NCBI RefSeq assembly: GCF_900637195.1
Contig: NZ_LR134356.1
Coordinates: forward strand, 2,232,001-2,296,000
DNA length: 64,000 bases
Origin: Mycolicibacterium aurum
GTDB lineage: Bacteria; Actinomycetota; Actinomycetes; Mycobacteriales; Mycobacteriaceae
Reading direction: 5' to 3'
The notes under the pieces are model-generated. The model was not told where the DNA came from. It saw nothing but the letters and a program-made list of their open reading frames with translations, and searched no databases. The translations under genes and the position numbers were made by a program. Below, piece after piece: positions 45,357 to 57,030 of the stretch; position 1 is the first letter of the stretch; every line of letters starts with the position of its first letter.

Positions 45357-48156
45357 GTGGCAGGTAAGGCCCGCGTGCACGAGTTGGCTAAGGAACTCGG
45401 TGTCACCAGTAAGCAAGTACTCGCCCGGCTCGGAGAGCAAGGCGAATTCGTCAAGTCAGCGTCATCGACGGTCGAGGCCCCCGTGGCCCGCCGTCTCCGT
45501 GAGTCGTTCGGCGGCAACAAGCCGGCGCAGGACAAGGTCAGCAGCCCCGCGGCAGCCAACGGCTCGCCCGCCAAGCCGTCTGCGCCAGGTCCGCGCCCAG
45601 GCCCCAAGCCTGCCGCTCCGGTAGCGCAGCAGGCCCCCGCGGCTCCGGCCGCGCCCGCGGCTCCCGCCGCACCTCCGGCGCCCCCCGCAGCTGCGGCCCC
45701 GGCCGCACCGCCCGCTGCGCCGACCCCCGCCGCGTCACAGCCGCCGGCAGCGGCAGCTCCCGCTGACCCGTCGGCCCGGCCGACCCCAGGTCCGCGCCCG
45801 GGACCCGCAGCGCCCAAGCCCGGTGCACCCAAGCCCGCCGCACGGACCCCGCGCGTCGGCAACAATCCGTTCTCTTCCCAGCAGCCCGTCGAGCGGCCGG
45901 CACCGCGTCCCGCGGCGGGCCCCGGCGGCCCGCGCCCTAGTGCAGGCCCCGGCGGACCCCGTCCCGGTGGCGGTCCCCGTCCCGGCGCGACTCCGGGCAA
46001 CATGCCGCCTCGTCCGGCCGGCGCCCGTCCCGGTGGAGGTCCTCGCCCCGGTGGCGGTCCCCGTCCCGGTGGCGGTCCCCGTCCCGGACCCGGCGGCGGC
46101 GGTCGTCCCGGCGGTCCCGGTGGCGGTGGCGGCGGCGGTAATTACCGCGGCGGCGGCGCAGGTGGCGGTGCAGGTGCCGGTGGCGCGGCCGCGGGTGGTT
46201 TCCGCGGTCGTCCCGGCGGCGGTGGCCGGCCCGGCCAGCGCGGCGGAGCGGCAGGCGCCTTCGGTCGTCCCGGCGGTGCGCCCAAGCGTGGCCGTAAGTC
46301 GAAGAGGGCCAAACGCGCCGAATACGAGAACATGCAGGCGCCGGTCGTCGGTGGCGTGCGGTTGCCGCACGGCAACGGCGAGGTCATCCGGTTGGCTCGC
46401 GGCGCGTCCCTGGTGGATTTCGCCGACAAGATCAACGCCAACCCGGCCTCGCTGGTGCAGGCGCTGTTCAACCTGGGTGAGATGGTCACCGCGACGCAGT
46501 CGGTCGACGATTCGACGCTGGAACTGCTCGGCGGCGAGATGAACTACGTCGTTCAGGTCGTCAGCCCGGAGGACGAGGACCGCGAACTGCTGCAGTCCTT
46601 CGACCTCACCTACGGCGAGGACGAGGGCGACGAAGACGACCTCGAATTCCGCCCGCCGGTGGTCACGGTCATGGGTCACGTCGACCACGGCAAGACCCGC
46701 CTGCTGGACACCATCCGCAACGCGACCGTGCGTGAGGGCGAGGCCGGTGGCATCACCCAGCACATCGGCGCCTACCAGGTGCTCACCGAACTGGACGGCA
46801 ACGAGCGGCTGGTCACCTTCATCGACACCCCCGGTCACGAGGCGTTCACCGCCATGCGTGCCCGTGGTGCGAAGGCCACCGACATCGCGATCCTGGTGGT
46901 CGCGGCCGACGACGGCGTCATGCCGCAGACGGTGGAGGCCATCAACCACGCGCAGGCGGCCGACGTGCCGATCGTCGTGGCGGTCAACAAGATCGACAAG
47001 GAAGGTGCCGACCCGGCGAAGATCCGCGGCCAGCTCACCGAATACGGGCTGGTGGCCGAGGACTTCGGTGGCGACACCATGTTCGTCGACATCTCCGCCA
47101 AGCAGGGCACCAACATCGACGCCCTGCTGGAAGCGGTGCTGCTGACGGCGGACGCGGCGTTGGACCTGCGGGCCAACCCCGACATGGAAGCCCAAGGTGT
47201 GGCCATCGAGGCGCACCTCGATCGTGGCCGCGGCCCGGTGGCGACCGTGCTCATCCAGCGCGGAACGCTACGTGTCGGCGACTCGATCGTGGCCGGCGAC
47301 GCCTATGGCCGCGTGCGGCGCATGGTCGACGAGCACGGCGAGGACATCCACGAAGCACTTCCGTCGCGTCCCGTCCAGGTCATCGGCTTCACGTCGGTGC
47401 CCGGTGCCGGTGACAACCTGCTGGTCGTCGACGAGGACCGGATCGCCCGGCAGATCGCGGACCGTCGCAGCGCGCGGAAGCGCAACGCGTTGGCCGCCCG
47501 TACCCGCAAGCGCATCAGCCTGGACGATCTCGATGCAGCGTTGAAGGAAACGTCGCAGTTGAACTTGATCCTCAAGGGCGACAACTCCGGCACCGTGGAG
47601 GCGCTGGAGGAGGCCCTGCTGGGTATCGAGATCGACGACGAGGTGGAACTGCGCGTCATCGACCGCGGTGTCGGTGGTGTCACCGAGACCAACGTCAACC
47701 TGGCGTCGGCGTCGGACGCGATCATCATCGGATTCAATGTGCGTGCGGAGGGCAAGGCCACCGAGCTGGCCAACCGCGAGGGCGTCGACATCCGGTACTA
47801 CTCGGTGATCTACCAGGCCATCGACGAGATCCAGAGCGCGCTCAAGGGCATGCTCAAGCCGGTCTATGAGGAGAAGGAACTCGGCCGCGCCGAGATCCGC
47901 GCCATCTTCCGGTCGTCGAAGGTCGGCAACATCGCCGGCTGCCTCGTCACCTCGGGGATCATGCGCCGCAACGCGAAGGCGCGGTTGCTCCGCGACAACG
48001 TGGTGGTTGCGGAGACCGTCACCATCTCGTCGCTGCGGCGCGAGAAGGACGATGTCACCGAGGTTCGGGACGGCTACGAGTGTGGTCTGACGGTGACGTA
48101 CTCCGACATCAAGGAGGGTGACGTCATCGAGGCGTACGAGCTGGTCGAAAAAGCAC

Positions 48157-48164
<8 letters not shown>
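45357..48164 (+). CDS. infB: Translation initiation factor IF-2
   Basis: GTPase of 935 residues that brings initiator tRNA to the 30S subunit. An N-terminal IF2N domain ([21 protein letters not shown]) is followed by a ~250-residue Pro/Ala then Gly/Arg/Pro-rich low-complexity segment (about 55-310), a second IF2N domain, the G domain (GHVDHGKT about 440-447, [12 protein letters not shown]) and the C-terminal beta-barrel domains ending in [27 protein letters not shown] sits 7 nt before the GTG. Matches Rv2839c. The rbfA start overlaps its end. Confidence 0.96.
46029..46082 (+). repeat. 18-bp tandem repeat inside infB
   Basis: Three consecutive 18-nt units (consensus CCCGGTGGCGGTCCCCGT; the first differs at several positions) encode PGGGPR-type hexapeptides. 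Another exact unit lies at 45963-45980. This is an in-frame, potentially length-variable tract in the low-complexity region of IF-2. Confidence 0.8.
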
Positions 48165-50960
<2,796 letters not shown>

Positions 50961-50963
<3 letters not shown>

Positions 50964-50975
50964 CCGGCCGGGTCA
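50961..50975. terminator. Possible short stem between convergent dinF and deoC
   Basis: TGACC-N5-GGTCA overlaps the dinF stop codon in the 17-bp gap between convergent genes. It is the only candidate for a terminator here and is weak. Confidence 0.3.
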
Positions 50976-50980
50976 CGCGC

Positions 50981-51667
50981 TCAGTATCCCGAGTCGGCGC
51001 CGTTGCCGGTGTCCGACAGCAGTGCGCGCGAACCCGACACGCCCAGCCGGGTGGCGCCGGCGGCGATCATCGCGCGGGCGTCGGCCAGGGTCCGTACGCC
51101 ACCGGAAGCCTTGACCGCCAGACCGGAGTCGGCGACGGTCCGGTACATCAGCGCGACGGCATGTGCGGTGGCCCCTCCGGCGGGGTGGAAACCGGTCGAG
51201 GTCTTGACGAAATCCGCGCCTGCCGCGATCGCCGCACGGCAGGCTCCCACGATGGAATCATCGGTGAGGGCTCCGGATTCGATGATCACCTTCAACACGG
51301 TGGGCGCGGGGACAGCTGCACGCACTGCCGCGATATCCGCCTCGACCCGGTCGAATGCGCCCTCGGAGGCTGCACCGACGTCGATCACCATGTCGATCTC
51401 GTCGGCGCCGTGCCGCACCGCCTCGGCCGCCTCGGCGGCCTTCGTCGCCGAGGTGTGCTTTCCGCTCGGGAACCCACACACGGCAGCAACTTTGAGATCT
51501 GCGGGCACCGTGACGGGAAGCATGGACGGCGACACGCAGACCGAATAGGTGCCGAGTTCGGCCGCCTCGGCGATCAGTTTCTCGACGTCTGCCGTGGTGG
51601 CTTCCGGCTTCAGCAGGGTGTGGTCGATCATCGCGGCGACCTGGCGTGCGTCGGGTGTGTTGCTCAT
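50981..51667 (-). CDS. deoC: Deoxyribose-phosphate aldolase
   Basis: TIM-barrel class I aldolase of 228 residues that splits 2-deoxyribose 5-phosphate into glyceraldehyde 3-phosphate and acetaldehyde. [21 protein letters not shown], the Schiff-base Lys in DFVKTSTGF (about 153) and the second Lys in VKASGGVRT (about 182) are present. It starts 21 nt after the ABC ATPase gene on the same strand, without a clear ribosome-binding site, and may be the last gene of the importer operon. In M. tuberculosis deoC lies elsewhere (Rv0478), so this placement is unusual or it is a second copy. Confidence 0.88.
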   Translation of the reverse strand: MSNTPDARQVAAMIDHTLLKPEATTADVEKLIAEAAELGTYSVCVSPSMLPVTVPADLKVAAVCGFPSGKHTSATKAAEAAEAVRHGADEIDMVIDVGAASEGAFDRVEADIAAVRAAVPAPTVLKVIIESGALTDDSIVGACRAAIAAGADFVKTSTGFHPAGGATAHAVALMYRTVADSGLAVKASGGVRTLADARAMIAAGATRLGVSGSRALLSDTGNGADSGY

Positions 51668-51688
51668 GTGAGCAGCAGCGTACCGGGC

Positions 51689-52510
51689 TCAGTCGGCGGC
51701 GGTGGTGCTGCCCAGGAGGTCGCGGACGCGGTTGGCCACCTTGATGAACTCCGGACGCTCCATGGTCTCGGCGTACTCCCGCTCGGCGGGCAGATCGACC
51801 TGCAGCGTCTCGACGATGCGGCCCGGCCGCGGGCTCATCACGACCACGCGGTTCGCCAGATACACCGCCTCGGCCACCGAGTGCGTCACCAGAACCACGG
51901 TGGTGCCGGTCTCACGCCAGATGCGATGCAACTCGACATTCATCTTCTCCCGGGTCAGCGCGTCGAGCGCGCCGAACGGCTCGTCCATCAGCAGCACGCG
52001 TGGCTCGTGCAGCAGTGCGCGGCACAGCGAAACCCGTTGCTGCATACCGCCGGACAGTTCGTGGGGGAGTGCGCTTTCGAATCCGGTCAGCCCCGTCATC
52101 TCGATGAGGTGATCGCAGCGCTGCTGCGCCGCCTGCCGCGGCATGCCGCGCATCTCCGCCTGGAGCAGGATGTTCTTGCGCACCGAGCGCCACTCGAGCA
52201 GGGCCGCCCGCTGGAACACATAGCCGATGTCGCGCTGCGGGCCGTCGACCCGGCTGCCACGTAACCGGACCTCTCCTGAACTGGCATCGGTGAGCCCGGC
52301 GACGACCTTGAGCAGTGTCGACTTGCCGCAGCCGGACGGGCCCGCGATCGAGACGAACTCGCCGTCGGCGACCTGCAGGTCGATGTCGTCGAGCGCGGTG
52401 ACGGTGGCGCGTTTCGAGGAGAACGTCACGCTCAGGTTCTCGATGGTGATGGCGGCGGAATCGACCGAGGTCATATTCGTCCCGGGTGGGGTGATGGTCG
52501 CGGTGGTCAT
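51689..52510 (-). CDS. ABC importer ATPase (SsuB/TauB/ThiZ type)
   Basis: ATPase of 273 residues for the nitrate/sulfonate/NMT1-type importer family. Walker A GPSGCGKST, signature LSGGMQQRVSLCRAL and Walker B VLLMDEPFGALDALTREKM are intact; VTHSVAEAVYLANRVVVMSPRPGRI is typical of this subfamily. An ATG 6 nt upstream is also in frame, but AGGAG is better spaced (9 nt) from the one chosen. It lies 12 nt after the binding-protein gene. Confidence 0.87.
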   Translation of the reverse strand: MTTATITPPGTNMTSVDSAAITIENLSVTFSSKRATVTALDDIDLQVADGEFVSIAGPSGCGKSTLLKVVAGLTDASSGEVRLRGSRVDGPQRDIGYVFQRAALLEWRSVRKNILLQAEMRGMPRQAAQQRCDHLIEMTGLTGFESALPHELSGGMQQRVSLCRALLHEPRVLLMDEPFGALDALTREKMNVELHRIWRETGTTVVLVTHSVAEAVYLANRVVVMSPRPGRIVETLQVDLPAEREYAETMERPEFIKVANRVRDLLGSTTAAD

Positions 52511-52522
52511 GTCCATGATCTC

Positions 52523-53557
52523 CTACTGCTGGCCGTCGGGGGCGAACGACGAATCCCAGTATTCGGCAGGATCTTTGGCCTCCTGCAGGAGTCCGGCGCC
52601 GTTGAGTGTGGTGATGGTGGTGACCCAGTCCTCCTTGGCGTTGCTGCCGGGAGGCTGATTGGCGGTGGCCGCGGTGGTCAGCAGCGGTATGGTCTGCTGC
52701 CACTGCTGCAGCAGCACCTCACGCGGGGGCATCTGCGGATCCTTGCCGGCCATCGCGTCGACGGCGGCCTCGGGGTTGTCGGCTGCAGCGGTGAACGCCT
52801 CGCTGGTGGCGTCGACCATCGCCTGCACCAACTCCGGATTGTCGGCGATCGTGGAGTCGTTGGCGATCAGACCGTTGCTGTAGAAGTTCAGTCCCGCATC
52901 CGAGTAACGGAGGTAGCGCACTTCGCGCCCGCTCTTGTCGGCGATCGTCGGCCCCTGGTCGTGGGCGAAGCCGATGAGACCGTCGACGCGGCCGGACAGC
53001 ATCGCGGCCATCTTGCCTGCGGCATCGAGGCTCTGCTGGGTTACCTGGTCCTCGGGCACCCCGACCTTGTCGAGGTAGATCGGGAACGTGGTCGTCGGTG
53101 CGTCACCGGCGGACACCGCGATGGTCCGGCCCACCAGGTCCTGCGGGTTCTCGATACCGGAGTCGGCGAACACCTGCACTGCCGACGGTGTGGTCTGCAG
53201 GAATACCCCGGCACTCTTGACCTCGACGCCTTTGTCGATGTTGCTCAACACGGCCGGGGTGTCGGCCCAGCCGAAGTCGGCTTGGCCTGAGCCGATGGCC
53301 TGCACGGTCTTGGTGGAGCCCTGACCCGCGTCGATGGTCAGATCGATGCCGTGTTTGGCGAAGATGCCCTCCTGCACGCCGTAGTAGAACGGAGCGTGCT
53401 CGCCGTAGGGGTACCAGTTGAGCATCAGCGTCGCCGGAGTGGCGGAACCGTCTGCGGCAGGGGCGTTTTCCGAACTGCTGCCACCGCAGGCGGACAGCGT
53501 GAGAATGGCAGCGGTCGCAACGGCCGCGGCAGCGGCGCGGCGTCGGGTGAAGAACAT
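52523..53557 (-). CDS. ABC importer binding lipoprotein, NMT1/THI5-SsuA type
   Basis: Exported lipoprotein of 344 residues. The signal MFFTRRRAAAAAVATAAILTLSAC ends in a lipobox (Cys 24). The mature part is an NMT1/SsuA-like binding fold: LMLNWYPYGEHAPFYYGVQEGIFAKHGIDL near the start, then GSTKTVQAIGSGQADFGWAD and DLVGRTIAVSAGDAPTT. Members bind sulfonates, nitrate, pyrimidine precursors or other compounds; the ligand here is unknown. The frame stays open upstream across the permease gene, but the signal peptide fixes the start. Confidence 0.85.
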   Translation of the reverse strand: MFFTRRRAAAAAVATAAILTLSACGGSSSENAPAADGSATPATLMLNWYPYGEHAPFYYGVQEGIFAKHGIDLTIDAGQGSTKTVQAIGSGQADFGWADTPAVLSNIDKGVEVKSAGVFLQTTPSAVQVFADSGIENPQDLVGRTIAVSAGDAPTTTFPIYLDKVGVPEDQVTQQSLDAAGKMAAMLSGRVDGLIGFAHDQGPTIADKSGREVRYLRYSDAGLNFYSNGLIANDSTIADNPELVQAMVDATSEAFTAAADNPEAAVDAMAGKDPQMPPREVLLQQWQQTIPLLTTAATANQPPGSNAKEDWVTTITTLNGAGLLQEAKDPAEYWDSSFAPDGQQ

Positions 53558-53595
53558 GGTGTCTACTCCTCGATGAGTCGTCAGTTGGTGCCGGG

Positions 53596-54477
53596 TCAGG
53601 CGGCGGTGCTGGTGGAATTGGTGGTGCGCCGCGACGAGTGCCACGGGATGAGCAGCTTCTCGGCGACCTCGATGAGCGCGAAGAGCACGATGCCGAGGAG
53701 CGACATGATGATCAGTGCGGCGAACAGCATTGCGGTGTCGACGTTTCCGTTGGCCTGCAGGATGACGTAGCCGAGGCCTTCGTTGGCGCCCACGAATTCG
53801 CCCACCACCGCGCCGGTGACCGCGAGCGTCGCGGCGACCTTGAGGCCGGACATCAGTTGCGGCAGCGAGGCGGGGAAGCGGATTTTCAGGAAGGTCTTGA
53901 ACCGGCTGGCACCCATGGTGGAGGTGAGCTCCAGAATCTCGGGGTCCACGGAGCGCAGACCCGCCAGACCGGAGATGACGATCGGGAAGAACGCCATCAG
54001 CACGGCGACCAGGATCTTCGGTGACGGCCCGAAGCCGAGCCAAACGACGAACAGCGGTGCGATGGCGATCTTCGGGATCACCTGCGCGAAGAGAATCAAC
54101 GGATAGACGGTCTTCTCCAGGCTCGCCGAGTAGATCATCACCACCGCGACGAACACGCCGAAGACGGCGGCGATGGCGAAGCCGATCACCGTCTCCCACG
54201 TGGTGACCCAGGTGTTCTGGGCGAGGTAGGCCGCGTTCTCCTGCGCTGTGCGCCAGGTGTCGGCGGGCGACGGGAGGATGTAGGGGGCGACCAGCTCGGC
54301 CTGCGTGACGGCCCACCACGCGGCGACGATTGCGATCACCAGCGCCAGGGGACGCCACAGGTTGGACGCCGTACGGCGCAGGGAGAAGGTCGGGCGCCAC
54401 GAGCGCCGTGCCGGAGGTGCGGTGGGCGGGGATGCCGACGACGAGGGGCGCACGCCGGCCGAAGCGGTTACCGCCAT
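53596..54477 (-). CDS. ABC importer permease, SsuC/TauC type
   Basis: Membrane permease of 293 residues. A ~35-residue Ser/Ala/Pro-rich N-terminus leads to about six helices. The EAA coupling loop reads ELTSTMGASRFKTFLKIRFPASLPQLMSGLKVAATLAVTGAVVGEF, typical of the BPD permease family. The chosen ATG (MAVTASAG) lies 44 nt downstream of a LacI-type operator sequence; a TTG 36 nt upstream is the alternative. It is the first gene of the importer operon (permease, binding protein, ATPase, possibly deoC). Confidence 0.86.
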   Translation of the reverse strand: MAVTASAGVRPSSSASPPTAPPARRSWRPTFSLRRTASNLWRPLALVIAIVAAWWAVTQAELVAPYILPSPADTWRTAQENAAYLAQNTWVTTWETVIGFAIAAVFGVFVAVVMIYSASLEKTVYPLILFAQVIPKIAIAPLFVVWLGFGPSPKILVAVLMAFFPIVISGLAGLRSVDPEILELTSTMGASRFKTFLKIRFPASLPQLMSGLKVAATLAVTGAVVGEFVGANEGLGYVILQANGNVDTAMLFAALIIMSLLGIVLFALIEVAEKLLIPWHSSRRTTNSTSTAA

Positions 54478-54520
54478 GGAATGTCCTATGTTCGCAGTGG
54501 CTCGGGTCGTCAACCCGATG

Positions 54521-54534
54521 GGAATGCGCTTTCC
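54521..54534. promoter_or_regulatory. LacI-type operator upstream of the importer operon
   Basis: GGAATGCGCTTTCC, a 14-bp near-palindrome with the central CG typical of LacI operators, lies 44 nt before the permease start. Its exact reverse complement occurs at 55745-55758 in the lacI/oxidoreductase gap. The downstream flank (GAAG) is also shared. Two identical copies this close make a real operator likely. Confidence 0.7.
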
Positions 54535-54608
54535 GAAGCGGTTCCGACCCTAACGTGACCCAGCGCACAGTGTCAACGACCGTACGTGTCCGGTGCCGGA
54601 CCCCCAGG

Positions 54609-55634
54609 TCAGGGCAAGCGAGTGCTGTCCCGGAGGACCACGCGTCCGGGGATGCGCTCACGCAGATCATCGGCGTCGGGGCTCAGGGCCAGGTCGACGG
54701 CACGCGCGCCGATCTCCTCCAGTGGAAGCGCCACGGTCGACAGGCTCGGGGTGTGGTCACGCAGGGTCGGAATGTCGTCGAAACCCGCGATGCAGACATC
54801 GCGCGGGACCGTCAGGCCCAGCTCACGCCACGCGGCGATGGCGCCGATGGCCATCACGTCGGTGACGGCGAACACGCAGACCGGTGGTCCGCCGAGGCCC
54901 GGCTGGAGTTGCAGGGCGGCGGCGAGGCGCTGGGCCGCGGAGAAGCCACCGTCGCGGGTGAAAGCGCCCGACACCTCGACGAGCGGGGTGAGGCCGCAAC
55001 GGCCCAGGGCCTCGACGAATCCGTTGCGCCGGTCGACCGCGGTGCGGATGCTGGCGGGACCGCCGATGACCGCGAACTGCCGGTGCCCGGCGGCTACCAG
55101 AGCTTCGGCCAATTCGCTTGAGGCGAACTGGTTTTCCGGCTCGACAGCGGCTCCGAAGGCGAGCGGCTGGCCGATCACGACGACGCGACCGCCGTTGTCG
55201 CGGTAGCGGCCGAACTCTGCTTCCAGATCCCGGTCCAGATGCCCGCTCTGCCGCGAGCCGGCCAGCACGATCGCATCCGCTCGGTGGGCGATGAACGTGC
55301 TCACCGATGCCCGCTCGACGTCGAAGTCGCGGTCGGTGCTGGCCAGCAGCACCTGCTTGCATGCGGTCCGGGCCGCCGTCTGTACACCGCGGACAATGGA
55401 CGAGAAGTACGGGTCGGCGATGTCGTGCACGATCAGCCCGAGGACGCCGGTCGACGACCGCGCCAACGCCTGGGCCTGCGCGTTCGGCACGTAACCCAAT
55501 TCGCGCGCCGCGGCGCGCACGCGATCGGCGACGCCCTCGCCGGGAATCCGACTGGAACCGTTGAGTACTCGTGATGCGGTCGCCTGGGACACACCGGCCC
55601 GGGTCGCCACATCCTGCAGTGTCACCGCTGCCAT
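54609..55634 (-). CDS. LacI-family repressor of the importer/DUF993 regulon
   Basis: Repressor of 341 residues. The N-terminal helix-turn-helix (TLQDVATRAGVSQATASRVLNGSSRI, about 5-30) and hinge helix (YVPNAQAQALARSSTGVLGLIV) are canonical, followed by a periplasmic-binding-protein-like sugar/effector domain (DIADPYFSSIVRGVQ; IAGFDDIPTLRDHTPSLSTV). It is divergent from the oxidoreductase operon with a 241-bp gap that holds one copy of a 14-bp operator; the other copy precedes the importer genes downstream. It probably represses both until the substrate or a pathway intermediate is present. Confidence 0.87.
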   Translation of the reverse strand: MAAVTLQDVATRAGVSQATASRVLNGSSRIPGEGVADRVRAAARELGYVPNAQAQALARSSTGVLGLIVHDIADPYFSSIVRGVQTAARTACKQVLLASTDRDFDVERASVSTFIAHRADAIVLAGSRQSGHLDRDLEAEFGRYRDNGGRVVVIGQPLAFGAAVEPENQFASSELAEALVAAGHRQFAVIGGPASIRTAVDRRNGFVEALGRCGLTPLVEVSGAFTRDGGFSAAQRLAAALQLQPGLGGPPVCVFAVTDVMAIGAIAAWRELGLTVPRDVCIAGFDDIPTLRDHTPSLSTVALPLEEIGARAVDLALSPDADDLRERIPGRVVLRDSTRLP

Positions 55635-55744
55635 CGTCCGCTGCTCCCGCTCTCCTGGCTGGTACCGACTGCCGACACGGTGGCCGGGGTCGGCGGCTGC
55701 CAGGACAGCCTCGGGTTGACCTCGACGCTCGCACAGCTTACCGT

Positions 55745-55758
55745 GGAAAGCGCATTCC
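55745..55758. promoter_or_regulatory. LacI-type operator in the divergent lacI/oxidoreductase gap
   Basis: GGAAAGCGCATTCC is the exact reverse complement of the operator at 54521-54534. It lies 118 nt before the oxidoreductase ATG and 111 nt before the lacI start, so it can control both the catabolic operon and lacI itself. Confidence 0.7.
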
Positions 55759-55875
55759 GAAGTGCTGACACCGCGTATTCCTCGTTGCCGAGGTGCGACC
55801 GGTGCAATTCCACCGACAGCACGTGCCGGATGGACGTCACACACCATCCCGGCGCACCGATAAGGAAGCTCACCC

Positions 55876-57030
55876 ATGACTTCATCTCCCAAGACGCTGC
55901 GCATCGCCATGAACGGGGTGACCGGACGGATGGGGTACCGCCAGCATCTGCTGCGGTCCATCCTGCCGCTGCGCGACGGCGGCCTGACGCTGGTGGACGG
56001 CACCCGGGTGGCCGTCGAGCCGATCCTGGTCGGCCGCAACGCGGACAAGATCGCGGACATGGCCGCCCAGCACGGCATCCAGGAATGGACGACAGACGTC
56101 GCGTCGGTGATCGCCGACCCGACCGTCGACGTGTACTTCGACGCCCAGGTGACCTCGCGCCGAGTCGAGGCGTTGTCGTCGGCGATCAAGGCGGGCAAGC
56201 ACGTCTACACCGAGAAGCCGACCGCCGAAACGCTCACGGAGGCAATCGAGTTGGCGCGCATGGCGCAGAACGCGGGTGTGGTCGCCGGGGTGGTGCACGA
56301 CAAGCTCTACCTGCCGGGGCTGGTCAAGCTGCGTCGGCTGGTCGACGAAGGATTCTTCGGCCGGATCCTGTCGATGCGCGGTGAGTTCGGCTACTGGGTG
56401 TTCGAAGGGGACGGCCAGCCTGCGCAACGGCCGAGCTGGAACTACCGCGCCGAAGACGGTGGCGGGATCACCGTCGACATGTTCTGCCACTGGAACTACG
56501 TGATGGAGGGCCTGCTGGGCTCGGTGAAGGCGGTGACCGCCCGCGCGGTCACCCACGTGCCGACCCGATGGGACGAGGCCGGGCAGTCCTATCCGGCAAC
56601 GGCCGACGACGCGGCGTACGGCATCTTCGAGATCGAGGGCGGCATCATCGCGCAGATCAATTCGTCGTGGGCGGTACGCGTCTACCGCGACGAATTGGTC
56701 GAGTTCCAGATCGACGGCACCCATGGGTCCGCCGTCGCCGGCCTGCGACGCTGCGTGGCCCAACAGCGCGCCCACACACCGAAACCGGTGTGGAATCCCG
56801 ATCTGCCGGTCACCGAGAAGTTCCGTGACCAGTGGCTGGAGGTCCCCGCCAACGCCGACCTGGACAACGGGTTCAAGTTGCAGTGGGAGGAGTTCCTGCG
56901 CGACGTCCTCGCGGGGCGCCCGCACCGGTTCGGGCTGCTGTCGGCGGCCCGCGGTGTACAGCTGGCCGAACTCGGCCTCACGAGTTCGGCGCAGGGACGC
57001 CGGCTCGAGGTCCCGGAGATCGTGTTGTGA
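55876..57030 (+). CDS. Gfo/Idh/MocA-family oxidoreductase
   Basis: NAD(P)-dependent dehydrogenase of 384 residues, probably acting on a sugar or cyclitol. The Rossmann motif NGVTGRMG lies near residue 14; YTEKPTAET carries the family Glu-Lys-Pro (Lys about 114). The C-terminal alpha/beta domain contains EDGGGITVDMFCHWNYVMEGLLG, holding the catalytic Asp/His pair region. It is the first gene of a three-gene operon with DUF993 and isomerase-like genes and is divergent from the LacI gene. The next gene overlaps its stop by 4 nt. Confidence 0.85.
   Translation: MTSSPKTLRIAMNGVTGRMGYRQHLLRSILPLRDGGLTLVDGTRVAVEPILVGRNADKIADMAAQHGIQEWTTDVASVIADPTVDVYFDAQVTSRRVEALSSAIKAGKHVYTEKPTAETLTEAIELARMAQNAGVVAGVVHDKLYLPGLVKLRRLVDEGFFGRILSMRGEFGYWVFEGDGQPAQRPSWNYRAEDGGGITVDMFCHWNYVMEGLLGSVKAVTARAVTHVPTRWDEAGQSYPATADDAAYGIFEIEGGIIAQINSSWAVRVYRDELVEFQIDGTHGSAVAGLRRCVAQQRAHTPKPVWNPDLPVTEKFRDQWLEVPANADLDNGFKLQWEEFLRDVLAGRPHRFGLLSAARGVQLAELGLTSSAQGRRLEVPEIVL

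Noticed and set aside
45735..47216. 493-codon minus-strand frame over infB with Thr/Ala/Gly-rich tail
   Set aside because: Low-complexity antisense of the repeated IF-2 region.
51662..51675. TGCTCA-TG-TGAGCA palindrome over the deoC start codon
   Set aside because: Short and overlapping coding sequence and start codon; too weak to call an operator without conservation data.
52523..54670. A single 715-codon frame covering binding protein and permease region
   Set aside because: Only the last 344 codons carry a signal peptide, lipobox and binding-protein fold; the upstream part is out of frame with the real permease.
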